Assembly: GCF_011326735.1 (NCBI RefSeq)
Contig: NZ_JAANCN010000001.1
Span: 434,001-498,000, forward strand
Length of the DNA: 64,000 nt
Origin: Phycicoccus endophyticus
Lineage (GTDB): Bacteria; Actinomycetota; Actinomycetes; Actinomycetales; Dermatophilaceae
Direction of reading: 5' to 3'
In this document: positions 43,654 to 52,690 of the stretch, one piece after another
Layout: every line of letters starts with the position of its first letter
Numbering within the stretch: the stretch's first letter is position 1
Notes under the pieces: generated by a model
Told to the model about the DNA's origin: nothing
Databases searched by the model: none
What the model saw: only the letters and a program-made list of their open reading frames with translations
Position numbers and translations under genes: made by a program

Positions 43654-44593
43654 CGGTGCCCTCCTTCGGGCTGGGGTCGGGGGCCGGCCCCGCGGCGGGG
43701 TCGGGCGCCGCGAGCGGTGGCTCGTCGAACTCGTCGGTGACCTCGACCTCGCCCTCCGGCCCGGTCCAGCGCACGGTGAGGTCGCCCAGGGCCTGGGCCT
43801 GCTCGAAGCCGATCGCGGACTCCCGGAAGAGCTCGAGCAGGGCGAGGAAGCGCGCGACGACGACGAGGGTGCTGTCGGCGTCGGCGACGAGGCTGCGGAA
43901 GGACGCGACCCGCTCCCGGCGCAGCCGAGCGCCGATGACGCCGGCCTGCTCGCGCACGCTGACCTGGGGGGCGTGCAGGTGGGTCAGACCGACGCTCGGC
44001 TCGGTCTTGGGTGCCATCGCCCGAGCCGCGACCACCGCCAGCTGCTCCGGGGTGACGGTCATGACCAGCTCGGGCAGCAGGGCCGCCAGGTGCGGCTCGA
44101 GGGCCACCGAGCGCGGGTGGCGCCGCCCGGCGGTCGCCATCCGCTCGCCGAAGGTGTGCGCGATGTCCTTGAACGCGCGGTACTGCAGGAGGCGCGCGAA
44201 GAGGATGTCGCGGGCCTCGATGAGGGCGAGGTCCTCCTCGTCCTCCGGGCCGGCCTGGGGCAGCAACCGCGCCGCCTTGAGGTCGAGCAGCGTCGAGGCG
44301 ACCACGAGGAACTCCGTCGCCTGCGAGAGGTCCCAGCCGTCCTCGGACTGCTGCGCCTGGCGGATGAAGGCGACGAACTCGTCGGTGACCGTGGCCAGGG
44401 CGATCTCGGTGATGTCCAGCTTGTGCTTGCTGATCAGCCCGAGGAGCAGGTCGAAGGGCCCGGAGAAGTTCTCCAGGTGCACCTCGAACGGGGTGACCGC
44501 CGCCCGGCGGGTGATGACGCCGCCGGGCACGGCGGCCGGCTCGGTGGCCGCGGCGGCGCTCTCGCGCTCCGGGGCCCCGGGAGGCGAGGACAT
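43646..44593 (-). CDS. scpA: Segregation and condensation protein A
   Basis: A 315-residue kleisin subunit of the SMC condensin. FEVHLENFSGPFDLLLGLISKHKLDI near residue 37 is the N-terminal kleisin motif; the winged-helix C-terminus is ALLELFRESAIGFEQAQALGDLTVRW. The ATG at 44593 is chosen as the first good start after parA (5 bp gap). The C-terminal tail of about 40 residues is acidic and proline-rich. Confidence 0.93.
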   Translation of the reverse strand: MSSPPGAPERESAAAATEPAAVPGGVITRRAAVTPFEVHLENFSGPFDLLLGLISKHKLDITEIALATVTDEFVAFIRQAQQSEDGWDLSQATEFLVVASTLLDLKAARLLPQAGPEDEEDLALIEARDILFARLLQYRAFKDIAHTFGERMATAGRRHPRSVALEPHLAALLPELVMTVTPEQLAVVAARAMAPKTEPSVGLTHLHAPQVSVREQAGVIGARLRRERVASFRSLVADADSTLVVVARFLALLELFRESAIGFEQAQALGDLTVRWTGPEGEVEVTDEFDEPPLAAPDPAAGPAPDPSPKEGTDE

Positions 44594-44598
44594 CCGGG

Positions 44599-45480
44599 TC
44601 AGGCCGCCCCGCCGCGCGCGATGAGCTCGCGGGCGAGCTGGCGGTAGGCGTCGGCACCCTTGTGCGAGGACTCGTAGGTCGTGATCGGCTCCGCGGCCAA
44701 GGTGGCGTCCGGGAACTTCACGGTGCGCGAGATGACGGTGTGGAAGACCTGGTCGCCGAAGTGCTCCACGAGGCTCGCGACGACCTCCCGGGAGTGCAGG
44801 GTGCGCCCGTCGTACATCGTCGCGAGGATGCCGTCGATCGTCAGGCGCGGGTTGAGCCGGTCGGTGATCTTCTCGATCGTCTCGACGAGCAGCGCGACGC
44901 CGCGCATGGCGAAGAACTCGCACTCCAGCGGGATGACCACGCCGTGGGCCGCGGTCAGGGCGTTGACCGTGAGCAGGCCCAGGGAGGGCTGGCAGTCGAT
45001 GAGGACGACGTCGTAGTCGTCGAGGACGGGCCGCAGCACGCGGGCGAGGATCTGCTCGCGGGCGACCTCGCCGACGAGCTGGACCTCGGCGGCGGAGAGG
45101 TCGATGTTCGCGGGGACGATGTCGAGCCCCTCGACGCGGGTGTGCTGGATGACCTCGCGCACGTCGTGCCCGCGCTCGACCAGGAGGTTGTAGACCGTCA
45201 CCCCGAGGTCGTGGGTGGGGATGCCGAGGCCGACCGACAGCGCGCCCTGGGGGTCGAAGTCGACGAGGAGGACCCGGCGGCCGACCTCGGCCAGCGCGGC
45301 ACCGAGGTTGATCGTCGTCGTGGTCTTGCCGACCCCGCCCTTCTGGTTGCACATGGCGATGATCCGGGCCGGGCCGTGGCTGGCCAGCGGCGCCGGGTCG
45401 GGGAAGTGCGGCATCGGCCGGCCGGTGGGTCCGAGCTGCCCCTCGGTGGCGATGCGGAACGCCGCGTCGGTCTCGCCCAA
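44599..45480 (-). CDS. ParA family ATPase
   Basis: A 293-residue deviant-Walker ATPase of the ParA/Soj family. The motif is NQKGGVGKTTTTINLG near residue 44, with DFDPQGALSVGLG and LIDCQPSLGLLTVNAL following. It is the paralogue that sits with scpAB (Rv1708 in M. tuberculosis), not the parAB copy beside the origin. The TTG at 45480 is chosen because GGAG lies about 6 nt before it; a TAGGGT box at 45539-45534 would give a leader of about 50 nt. Confidence 0.93.
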   Translation of the reverse strand: MGETDAAFRIATEGQLGPTGRPMPHFPDPAPLASHGPARIIAMCNQKGGVGKTTTTINLGAALAEVGRRVLLVDFDPQGALSVGLGIPTHDLGVTVYNLLVERGHDVREVIQHTRVEGLDIVPANIDLSAAEVQLVGEVAREQILARVLRPVLDDYDVVLIDCQPSLGLLTVNALTAAHGVVIPLECEFFAMRGVALLVETIEKITDRLNPRLTIDGILATMYDGRTLHSREVVASLVEHFGDQVFHTVISRTVKFPDATLAAEPITTYESSHKGADAYRQLARELIARGGAA

Positions 45481-45590
45481 CTCACACTCCCCGTGCCGCT
45501 CGTGCCTCGGTCAGCCTCTCGCTGATCGGGCCGACCCTACCAGCGGGGACCGGGGCGACCGCGACCCCGGGGCCGCTGCCGGCACCGTTC

Positions 45591-46502
<912 letters not shown>

Positions 46503-46537
46503 CGCCGTGGCCCGGGCCGGCTGCGGGTCCGGACCGC

Positions 46538-47653
46538 TCAGGAGAGCGCCTCCGCGAGGGGGATGCTCGCCATCCCGAACGCCTCGGCGACCGCGGCGTA
46601 GGTGATCTGCCCGCCGTGGGTGTTCAGCCCGCGGGCGAGCGCGTCGTCGGCCTGCATCGCCGCCTGCCAGCCACGGTCGGCCAGGGTCGTCGCGTAGGGC
46701 AGCGTCGCGTTGGTCAGTGCCCACGTCGAGGTGTGCGGCACCGCCCCCGGCATGTTGGCCACGCAGTAGTAGATCGAGTCGTGGACCTGGAAGATCGGGT
46801 CGGCGTGCGTCGTGGGCCGGCTGTTCTCGAAACAACCGCCCTGGTCGATGGCCACGTCGACGAGCACCGAGCCGGGCTTCATCTGGGAGACCATCTCGTC
46901 GGTGACCAGCTTGGGGGCCTTGGCACCCGGGACGAGGACGGTCCCGATGACGAGGTCGGCCTGGAGCACCTGCTCGCGCACCGCCATCGTCGAGGACGCG
47001 ATCTGGGCGACCCGGTTGTCGTAGCGCCAGAAGCTCATCCGCAGCTTGTCGAGGTCGGTGTCGAGCAGCGTGACGTCGGCGCCCATGCCGAGGGCGATGT
47101 TCGCGGCGTTCTGCCCGGCGACCCCGGCGCCGAGGACGACGACCTTGGCGCTGGCGACCCCTCCGACACCACCCATGAGGACGCCACGCCCGCCCTGCGC
47201 GCGCATCATCGAGTGCGCGCCGACCTGCGGGGCGAGGCAGCCGGCCACCTCGGACATCGGGTAGAGCAGGGGCAGCAGTCCCGAGGGCAGCTGGACGGTC
47301 TCGTAGGCGACCGAGGTGACCCGCCGCTCGACGAGCTCACGGGTGAGCGGCTCGTCGGCGGCCAGGTGGAGGTAGGTGAAGAGGACGAGCCCCTCGCGCA
47401 GCCGGTGGTACTCCTGCTCGACCGGCTCCTTGACCTTCATCACCATGTCCGACTCGCCCCACAGCTCGTCGGCGTCCGGCACGATCCGGGCCCCCTGGGC
47501 GCGGTACTCGTCGTCGGTGATCGACGAGCCCAGCCCGGCGCCCTGCTCGAGGTAGACCTCGTGGCCGCGACGGCACAGCTCGTGGACACCGACCGGGGTG
47601 ATGCCGACCCGGAACTCGTTGTTCTTGACCTCGGTGGGGATACCGACCTTCAC
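46538..47653 (-). CDS. ald: Alanine dehydrogenase
   Basis: A 371-residue NAD-dependent enzyme that interconverts alanine and pyruvate plus ammonia. The N-terminal [20 protein letters not shown] with R15-type substrate residues, K74-like VKVKEPV and the Rossmann segment [24 protein letters not shown] are those of Ald. The start is a GTG at 47653 without a strong ribosome site. It may help with nitrogen flow or redox balance alongside amino-acid use. Confidence 0.96.
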   Translation of the reverse strand: MKVGIPTEVKNNEFRVGITPVGVHELCRRGHEVYLEQGAGLGSSITDDEYRAQGARIVPDADELWGESDMVMKVKEPVEQEYHRLREGLVLFTYLHLAADEPLTRELVERRVTSVAYETVQLPSGLLPLLYPMSEVAGCLAPQVGAHSMMRAQGGRGVLMGGVGGVASAKVVVLGAGVAGQNAANIALGMGADVTLLDTDLDKLRMSFWRYDNRVAQIASSTMAVREQVLQADLVIGTVLVPGAKAPKLVTDEMVSQMKPGSVLVDVAIDQGGCFENSRPTTHADPIFQVHDSIYYCVANMPGAVPHTSTWALTNATLPYATTLADRGWQAAMQADDALARGLNTHGGQITYAAVAEAFGMASIPLAEALS

Positions 47654-47779
47654 GGCTATCAGACCCTGTCTCGTGTCCTGGGCCGCGGGCGTCGCGGACC
47701 ACGCTGGGACGCCACCCGGGCGGGCGGCGATGGAAGTCTAGTGGCGGCGCCCCGCCGTCCGACCCGAGGGAGGAACCCC

Positions 47780-48409
47780 GTGAAGCTCTACAGCGACGTG
47801 ACGACCCGACGAGCGGCCCAGGTGGCCGCCGACGTCGGCGTCGTCGTCTGGGTCGTGCTCTGGGTGCGCCTCGGGCTCTGGCTGCACGAGGTGACGCTCC
47901 GGCTCGCCGAGCCGGGCCACCGGCTCGCGGACGCGGGTGCCGGCTTCCGCGACACCATGACGAGAGCGGGCGACTCGCTCGAGGGTCTGCCGCTGCTCCA
48001 GGACCGGGTCGCCGCGCCCTTCCGGTCCGCGGCCGACATCGGCGGTGACCTGCAGCAGGCGGGAGCCGACCTCGCCGACGGCGTCGGACGCGTCGCCGTC
48101 CTCCTCGGCCTGACGACGGCCGCGGCGCCGGTGCTCCTCGTCGTCGGCACCTGGCTACTGCTGCGCTGGCGCTTCGTGCGCCGGGCGAGCGCCGCCGCGC
48201 GGTTCGTCGACGCCGACCCCGACCTCGACCTGTTCGCCCTGCGGGCGATGGCCAACCAGCCGATGGAGCGGCTGGCGCGGATCTCGCCGGACCCGGCCGG
48301 CGCCTGGCGCCGCGGCGAGCGGGACGTCGTGCGCGCGCTCGCCGTCCTCGAGCTGCGCGAGTGCGGGCTGCGCCCGCCCCCACAGGCGGCCGTCAGCCCG
48401 CCGGCGTGA
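47780..48409 (+). CDS. Hypothetical protein with two membrane segments
   Basis: A 209-residue protein not recognised as a known family. Hydrophobic segments lie at about residues 14-36 (VAADVGVVVWVVLWVRLGLWL) and 116-136 (LGLTTAAAPVLLVVGTWLLL), with a polar region of about 75 residues between them and a basic C-terminal cytoplasmic part. The GTG at 47780 has GGAGG 7 nt before it. The 3' end overlaps the hisS stop by 17 bp (convergent). It is divergent from ald. Many actinobacteria carry a similar gene here, but no role is known to me. Confidence 0.75.
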   Translation: MKLYSDVTTRRAAQVAADVGVVVWVVLWVRLGLWLHEVTLRLAEPGHRLADAGAGFRDTMTRAGDSLEGLPLLQDRVAAPFRSAADIGGDLQQAGADLADGVGRVAVLLGLTTAAAPVLLVVGTWLLLRWRFVRRASAAARFVDADPDLDLFALRAMANQPMERLARISPDPAGAWRRGERDVVRALAVLELRECGLRPPPQAAVSPPA

Positions 48410-49739
48410 CGATGCCGGGGCGCAGGTCCTGCGGTGGGCACACCCACGTCGTGGCGTCGGCGTCGACCTGCTCGCCCGAGCGGATGTCCTTGACCTGGTC
48501 CGCGTCGTCCTCGCCGGCCCCGGGGAACCAGACGAACGGGATGCCCCGGCGGTCGGCGTAGCGGATCTGCTTGCCGAAGCGCGCCGCACTCGGCGCGACC
48601 TCGCAGGGGACGCCACGGCCCCGCAGTGCCGCGGCCACGAGGTCCGAGCGGCGGCGGGAGGCCTCGTCGACGACGGCGACGAGGACCGCCGCGGGGGTCG
48701 ACCGGCTCGCGCGCAGGCCGCGCCGGGTGAGCAGGAGGTGGACCAGCCGCGTGACGCCGATCGAGATGCCGACCCCGGGGTAGGTCGTGCGGCCGTCGCT
48801 CGCCAGCGAGTCGTACCGCCCGCCGGAGCACACCGAGCCCCACTCCTCGGCGCCGAGCAGCTGGGTCTCGTAGACGGTGCCCGTGTAGTAGTCGAGCCCC
48901 CGGGCGATCCGCAGGTCGGCCACGAGGGTCCCCGGGGCGCTCTCGGCCCCGGCGCGCACGACGGCCGCCAGCGCCTCGAGGCCCTCGTCGAGGACCGGGT
49001 GCTCCACCCCGAGCCCACGCACGGCCTCGACGAACGAGAGGTCCTGCGAGCGCACCTCGGCCAGGGCCAGGGCGAGCCGCGCCTGCTCGGCGCTCGCCCC
49101 GGCCTGCACGAGCTGCGCCGCGACCTGCTCGGGCCCGATCTTGTCGAGCTTGTCGACGATCCGCAGGGTGCCCTGGACGTCGGTGAGCCCGATCCCGAGG
49201 TAGAACCCCTCGGGCACCTTGCGGTTGTTCACCTGGATGCGGAAGGGCCCCACCGGCAGTCGGCGGAAGACCTCGGCGACGACGAGCGGCACCTCGGCCT
49301 CGAAGTGCGCAGCGAGCTCTCCGGCGTCGACGATGTCGATGTCGGCCTGGGTGAACTCGCGGAAGCGGCCCTCCTGCGGGCGCTCTCCCCGCCAGACCTT
49401 CTGCACCTGGTAGCGCCGGAAGGGGAAGTGCAGCTTCCCCGCGTGCTCGAGGACGTACCGCGCGAACGGCACGGTGAGGTCGAAGTGCAGCCCGAGGTCG
49501 GCATCCCGGCTGCTCTCCTCGCCCGTGAGCCGGGTGACCCCGTAGATCTCCTTGTCGGCGTCGCCGCCCTTGCCGAGGAGCCGCTCGACCGGCTCCACGG
49601 CGCGGGTCTCCAGCGGGGCGAACCCGTGCAGCTCGAAGACCTCCCGGATGGTGTCCAGGACGTGCAGCTCGAGCAGGCGGTCGGCGGGCAGCAGCTCGGG
49701 GAAGCCGGAGATCGGGGTGACCTTGGTGGGGGCGCTCAC
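48393..49739 (-). CDS. hisS: Histidyl-tRNA synthetase
   Basis: A 448-residue class II synthetase. Motif 1 lies near PISGFPELLPADRLLE; motif 2 is FRRYQVQKVWRGERPQEGRFREFTQ; histidine-specific loops are ARGLDYYTGTVYE and CSGGRYDSL; motif 3 is GVGISIGVTRL; the C-terminal anticodon-binding domain follows. The GTG overlaps the MBL gene stop as GTGA, so the two are coupled. Confidence 0.96.
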   Translation of the reverse strand: MSAPTKVTPISGFPELLPADRLLELHVLDTIREVFELHGFAPLETRAVEPVERLLGKGGDADKEIYGVTRLTGEESSRDADLGLHFDLTVPFARYVLEHAGKLHFPFRRYQVQKVWRGERPQEGRFREFTQADIDIVDAGELAAHFEAEVPLVVAEVFRRLPVGPFRIQVNNRKVPEGFYLGIGLTDVQGTLRIVDKLDKIGPEQVAAQLVQAGASAEQARLALALAEVRSQDLSFVEAVRGLGVEHPVLDEGLEALAAVVRAGAESAPGTLVADLRIARGLDYYTGTVYETQLLGAEEWGSVCSGGRYDSLASDGRTTYPGVGISIGVTRLVHLLLTRRGLRASRSTPAAVLVAVVDEASRRRSDLVAAALRGRGVPCEVAPSAARFGKQIRYADRRGIPFVWFPGAGEDDADQVKDIRSGEQVDADATTWVCPPQDLRPGIVTPAG

Positions 49740-50437
49740 GCCACCAATCCTCGCAGGTGCGGGTTGGTGGCCCGCTCCCGGCGCATCGTCGTCGCCGGTC
49801 CGTGCCCGGCGAGGACGAGGGTGGGGTCCGGCAGCGGCAGGACGACCTCGCGCAGCGAGCGGCGCATCGCCGCGGCGTCGCCCCCCGGCAGGTCGGTGCG
49901 GCCGATCGACCCGGCGAAGAGCACGTCACCGGAGAGGACCGTGCGCTCCAGCTCCTCCTGCGCCGTGAGGCCGTCGGGCAGGTCGGGGAGCGCGAACATC
50001 ACCGACCCCTCGGTGTGCCCGGGAGCGTGCAGCACCTCCACGGTGAGCCCCGCGAGCTGCAGCCGCTCCCGGTCGGCGAGCTCGACGACCTGCTCGGGCT
50101 CGCGCCAGGTGGCCCGGGAGCCGAACTGAGCCTCCATCATCGCCACCGTGCCCGGGTCGAGGCTCGCGAGGGGGTCGGCCAGCCGGTAGCGGTCCTCGGC
50201 GTGGACGTAGGCGGCGGTGGTGCCCCCGCACACCGGCGTCACCGAGTAGACGTGGTCGAGGTGGCCGTGCGTGAGCAGCACCGCGGCCGGGCGCAGCCGG
50301 TGCTCGGCGAGCACCGCGGCCAGGGGCTCCTGCACGCCGATGCCCGGGTCGACGACGAGGCACTCCTCGCCGGCCCCCGCCGCGAGGACGTAGCAGTTGG
50401 TCCCGAAGGCGGCTGCGGGGAAGGTGACGGCGAGCAC
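49736..50437 (-). CDS. Metallo-beta-lactamase fold hydrolase (glyoxalase II-like)
   Basis: A 233-residue MBL-fold protein. The first metal motif HxHxDH is HGHLDH near residue 56; later metal ligands are in HAPGHTEGSVMF, SGDVLFAGSIGR and the final LAGHGPAT. Close relatives are hydroxyacylglutathione-hydrolase-like thioesterases, with Rv2581c in M. tuberculosis at the same position. The thioester substrate is unknown. The GTG at 50437 follows a TAGGCT box by 7 nt. Confidence 0.88.
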   Translation of the reverse strand: MLAVTFPAAAFGTNCYVLAAGAGEECLVVDPGIGVQEPLAAVLAEHRLRPAAVLLTHGHLDHVYSVTPVCGGTTAAYVHAEDRYRLADPLASLDPGTVAMMEAQFGSRATWREPEQVVELADRERLQLAGLTVEVLHAPGHTEGSVMFALPDLPDGLTAQEELERTVLSGDVLFAGSIGRTDLPGGDAAAMRRSLREVVLPLPDPTLVLAGHGPATTMRRERATNPHLRGLVA

Positions 50438-50444
50438 GCCCGCG

Positions 50445-50450
50445 AGCCTA
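50445..50450 (-). promoter_or_regulatory. -10 box of the MBL gene and hisS, leaderless type
   Basis: TAGGCT on the minus strand ends 7 nt before the GTG at 50437. The divergent TACACT box of the cyclophilin gene is at 50466-50471. Confidence 0.5.
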
Positions 50451-50507
50451 ACGGGCAGGCGTGCCTACACTGGGCGCCGCTGGAGCCTCGAGGAGCAAGG
50501 ACGTGGC

Positions 50508-51293
50508 GTGACGAGGAAGCAGGAGCGGGCACGGGCCCGCCGGCGCTGGGCGAAGCAGGAGGCGGTCCGGGCGCGCAAGGCCGCCGACCGCGAGCGGCTG
50601 CGACGGGTCGGTGCCGTCGTGGGCGTTCTCGTCCTCGTGCTCGGCATCATGGGCGTGCTCGGCCTGACCGTGGGCCGCTCCGGCGGTGCGGCCCCGACGA
50701 CCCTCGCCGGCTGTGCGGAGCCGCCCGAGGCGCTCGGCACCGGTGCGGAGCTGACCCTGCCGGACAAGAAGACCGCCGAGGGCAAGACCTACGAGGCGAC
50801 CCTGACGACCAACTGCGGCGACATCGTCCTCGAGCTGGACGGCACCAAGGCGCCGCAGGCGGTCGCCTCCTTCCTCCAGCTGGCCCGCGAGCAGTACTGG
50901 AAGAACGCCCCCTGCCACCGGCTGACGACCGACGACGCCTTCAAGGTCCTCCAGTGCGGCGACCCGACCGGCACCGGGCAGGGCACCCCCGGGTACGGCT
51001 TCGGCGTCGAGAACGCCCCCGAGGACGGCGTCTACCCCCGGGGCACCGTCGCGATGGCTCGCACCTCGGACGCCGAGAAGGGCAACGGCGGGCAGTTCTT
51101 CCTCGTCTACGGCGACACGACGATCGAGGACCCCGACGGTTACACGGTCTTCGGCACGGTCACCTCCGGGTTGGATATCGTCGACAGGGTCGCCGCCGAG
51201 GGGGTCGCCCCGAACGACACCTCCCCCACGGACGGCACACCGGCCGCACCGATCAGCATCCTGCGGGTTGCTGTCACCGAGGAGAAGTCCTGA
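50508..51293 (+). CDS. Membrane-anchored cyclophilin-type peptidyl-prolyl isomerase
   Basis: A 261-residue cyclophilin with a basic, cytosolic head (residues 1-30), one membrane segment (about 31-50, GAVVGVLVLVLGIMGVLGLTV) and an external cyclophilin domain (about 85-255: GDIVLELDGTKAPQAVASFLQLA, GGQFFLVYGDT). The catalytic arginine is replaced by a histidine-rich region as in actinobacterial PpiB-like forms. GTG 50508 has GAGGAGCAAGG upstream. The TACACT box at 50466-50471 is a likely -10. The DUF349 gene follows after 2 bp. Confidence 0.88.
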   Translation: MTRKQERARARRRWAKQEAVRARKAADRERLRRVGAVVGVLVLVLGIMGVLGLTVGRSGGAAPTTLAGCAEPPEALGTGAELTLPDKKTAEGKTYEATLTTNCGDIVLELDGTKAPQAVASFLQLAREQYWKNAPCHRLTTDDAFKVLQCGDPTGTGQGTPGYGFGVENAPEDGVYPRGTVAMARTSDAEKGNGGQFFLVYGDTTIEDPDGYTVFGTVTSGLDIVDRVAAEGVAPNDTSPTDGTPAAPISILRVAVTEEKS

Positions 51294-51295
51294 CC

Positions 51296-52657
51296 GTGTC
51301 TGAGGACCAGCCCGCCCCCCGCCCGCCCGTGCCCTCCCCCGCCGCACTCGCGCGGCGGGTCGCTCCGCGTCCCCCGGCCGCGGCGCCGGCGCCGGCCGAG
51401 CACTCGGAGTCCGCCCGCTTCGGGCGGGTCGACGACGAGGGCCGGGTCTTCGTGAGCGTCGACGGCGGCGAGCAGGAGGTCGGCTCCTACCCCGGCGCCA
51501 CGCCCGAGGAGGCCCTGCAGTACTTCGCCCGCAAGTACGACGAGCTCGCGGCCTCGGCGGAGCTGCTGCAGGCCCGCCTCGGCAACCCCGAGGTCACGGC
51601 CAAGGAGGTCTCCGACGCCCTGGCCACCCTCAAGGAGCACCTGGCACAGGCCAACGTCGTCGGTGACCTGCCGGCACTGCACGCCACGGTCGAGCGCGTC
51701 GAGGCCGGGCTGGAGGCCAAGCGCGGTGCCGAGACCGAGCAGCGCCGGGCGGCCCGGGCGCTCGCCGCGACCGAGCGCGAGCAGATCGTCGCCGAGGCCG
51801 AGGCGATCGCCGCCCAGCCGCCGGGCAGCACCCAGTGGAAGCAGTCGGGCGAGCGGATGCGGGCCCTGCTGGATCGCTGGAAGGAGCACCAGCGTGGCGC
51901 CGCCAAGCTCGACAAGCCGACCGAGGCCGCGCTGTGGCAGCGCTTCAGCCACGCGCGCAACGCCTTCGACAAGGCCCGCCGGGCGTGGTTCGCCGAGCTC
52001 GAGACGACCCGCGAGCAGGCCCGCTCGGCCAAGGAGGCCCTGGTCGCCGAGGCCGAGGCGCTCGCCTCGAGCACCGACTGGGGGGCCACCGCACGCGCCT
52101 ACAAGCAGCTCATGGACCGCTGGCGCCGGGCGGGGCGGGCCGCGCGGGCCGAGGACGACGCCCTCTGGGAGCGTTTCCGCTCCGCTCAGGACGCCTTCTT
52201 CACCGCCAAGGACAGCGCGGCTGCCGCCGAGGACGAGGAGTACCGGGGCAACCTCGTGGTCAAGGAGGAGCTGCTCCTCGAGGCCGAGGCGATCCTGCCG
52301 GTCACCGACGTCGAGGCCGCCAAGTCCGCCCTGCGGGGGGTCCAGGAGCGCTGGGAGGCGGCCGGCAAGGTGCCCCGCGGCGACCTGGACCGGGTGGAGA
52401 AGCGGCTGCGCCGGGTCGAGGCCGCCGTCCGCGAGGCCGACGAGCGCAAGTGGCGCGCGACCAACCCCGAGCTGTCCGCGCGGGCCCAGAGCATGGTCGA
52501 GCAGCTCGAGGCCGCGGTCGCCAAGGCACAGGCCGAGGTGGACCAGGCGCAGGCCGCCGGGGACGAGCGCACGGCCGACGCGGCCCGTGAGCGGCTCGCG
52601 GCCCAGCAGCAGTGGCTCTCCCAGGCACGAGCCGGGGTCGACGAGTTCGGCGGCTGA
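51296..52657 (+). CDS. DUF349 coiled-coil protein
   Basis: A 453-residue protein almost wholly helical. Residues 1-45 are Pro/Ala-rich; from about 55 there are repeated DUF349 helical units (WKQSGERMRALLDRWKEHQRG, WGATARAYKQLMDRWRRAGRA, AKSALRGVQERWEAAGKV), each with the conserved tryptophans. No enzyme motif is seen. The GTG follows the cyclophilin stop by 2 bp and GGAGAAG lies upstream. DUF349 genes often sit near relA, as here, where relA is convergent, but the function is not established. Confidence 0.87.
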   Translation: MSEDQPAPRPPVPSPAALARRVAPRPPAAAPAPAEHSESARFGRVDDEGRVFVSVDGGEQEVGSYPGATPEEALQYFARKYDELAASAELLQARLGNPEVTAKEVSDALATLKEHLAQANVVGDLPALHATVERVEAGLEAKRGAETEQRRAARALAATEREQIVAEAEAIAAQPPGSTQWKQSGERMRALLDRWKEHQRGAAKLDKPTEAALWQRFSHARNAFDKARRAWFAELETTREQARSAKEALVAEAEALASSTDWGATARAYKQLMDRWRRAGRAARAEDDALWERFRSAQDAFFTAKDSAAAAEDEEYRGNLVVKEELLLEAEAILPVTDVEAAKSALRGVQERWEAAGKVPRGDLDRVEKRLRRVEAAVREADERKWRATNPELSARAQSMVEQLEAAVAKAQAEVDQAQAAGDERTADAARERLAAQQQWLSQARAGVDEFGG

Positions 52658-52690
52658 GGGCGCCCCGCGACGCGGGCGCGCGACCCGGGC

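Noticed and set aside
46503-46542. CTG at 46542 as the xerD start
   Set aside because: It overlaps the ald stop neatly, but CTG starts are rare and GTG 46502 gives the usual XerD length; left as an alternative.
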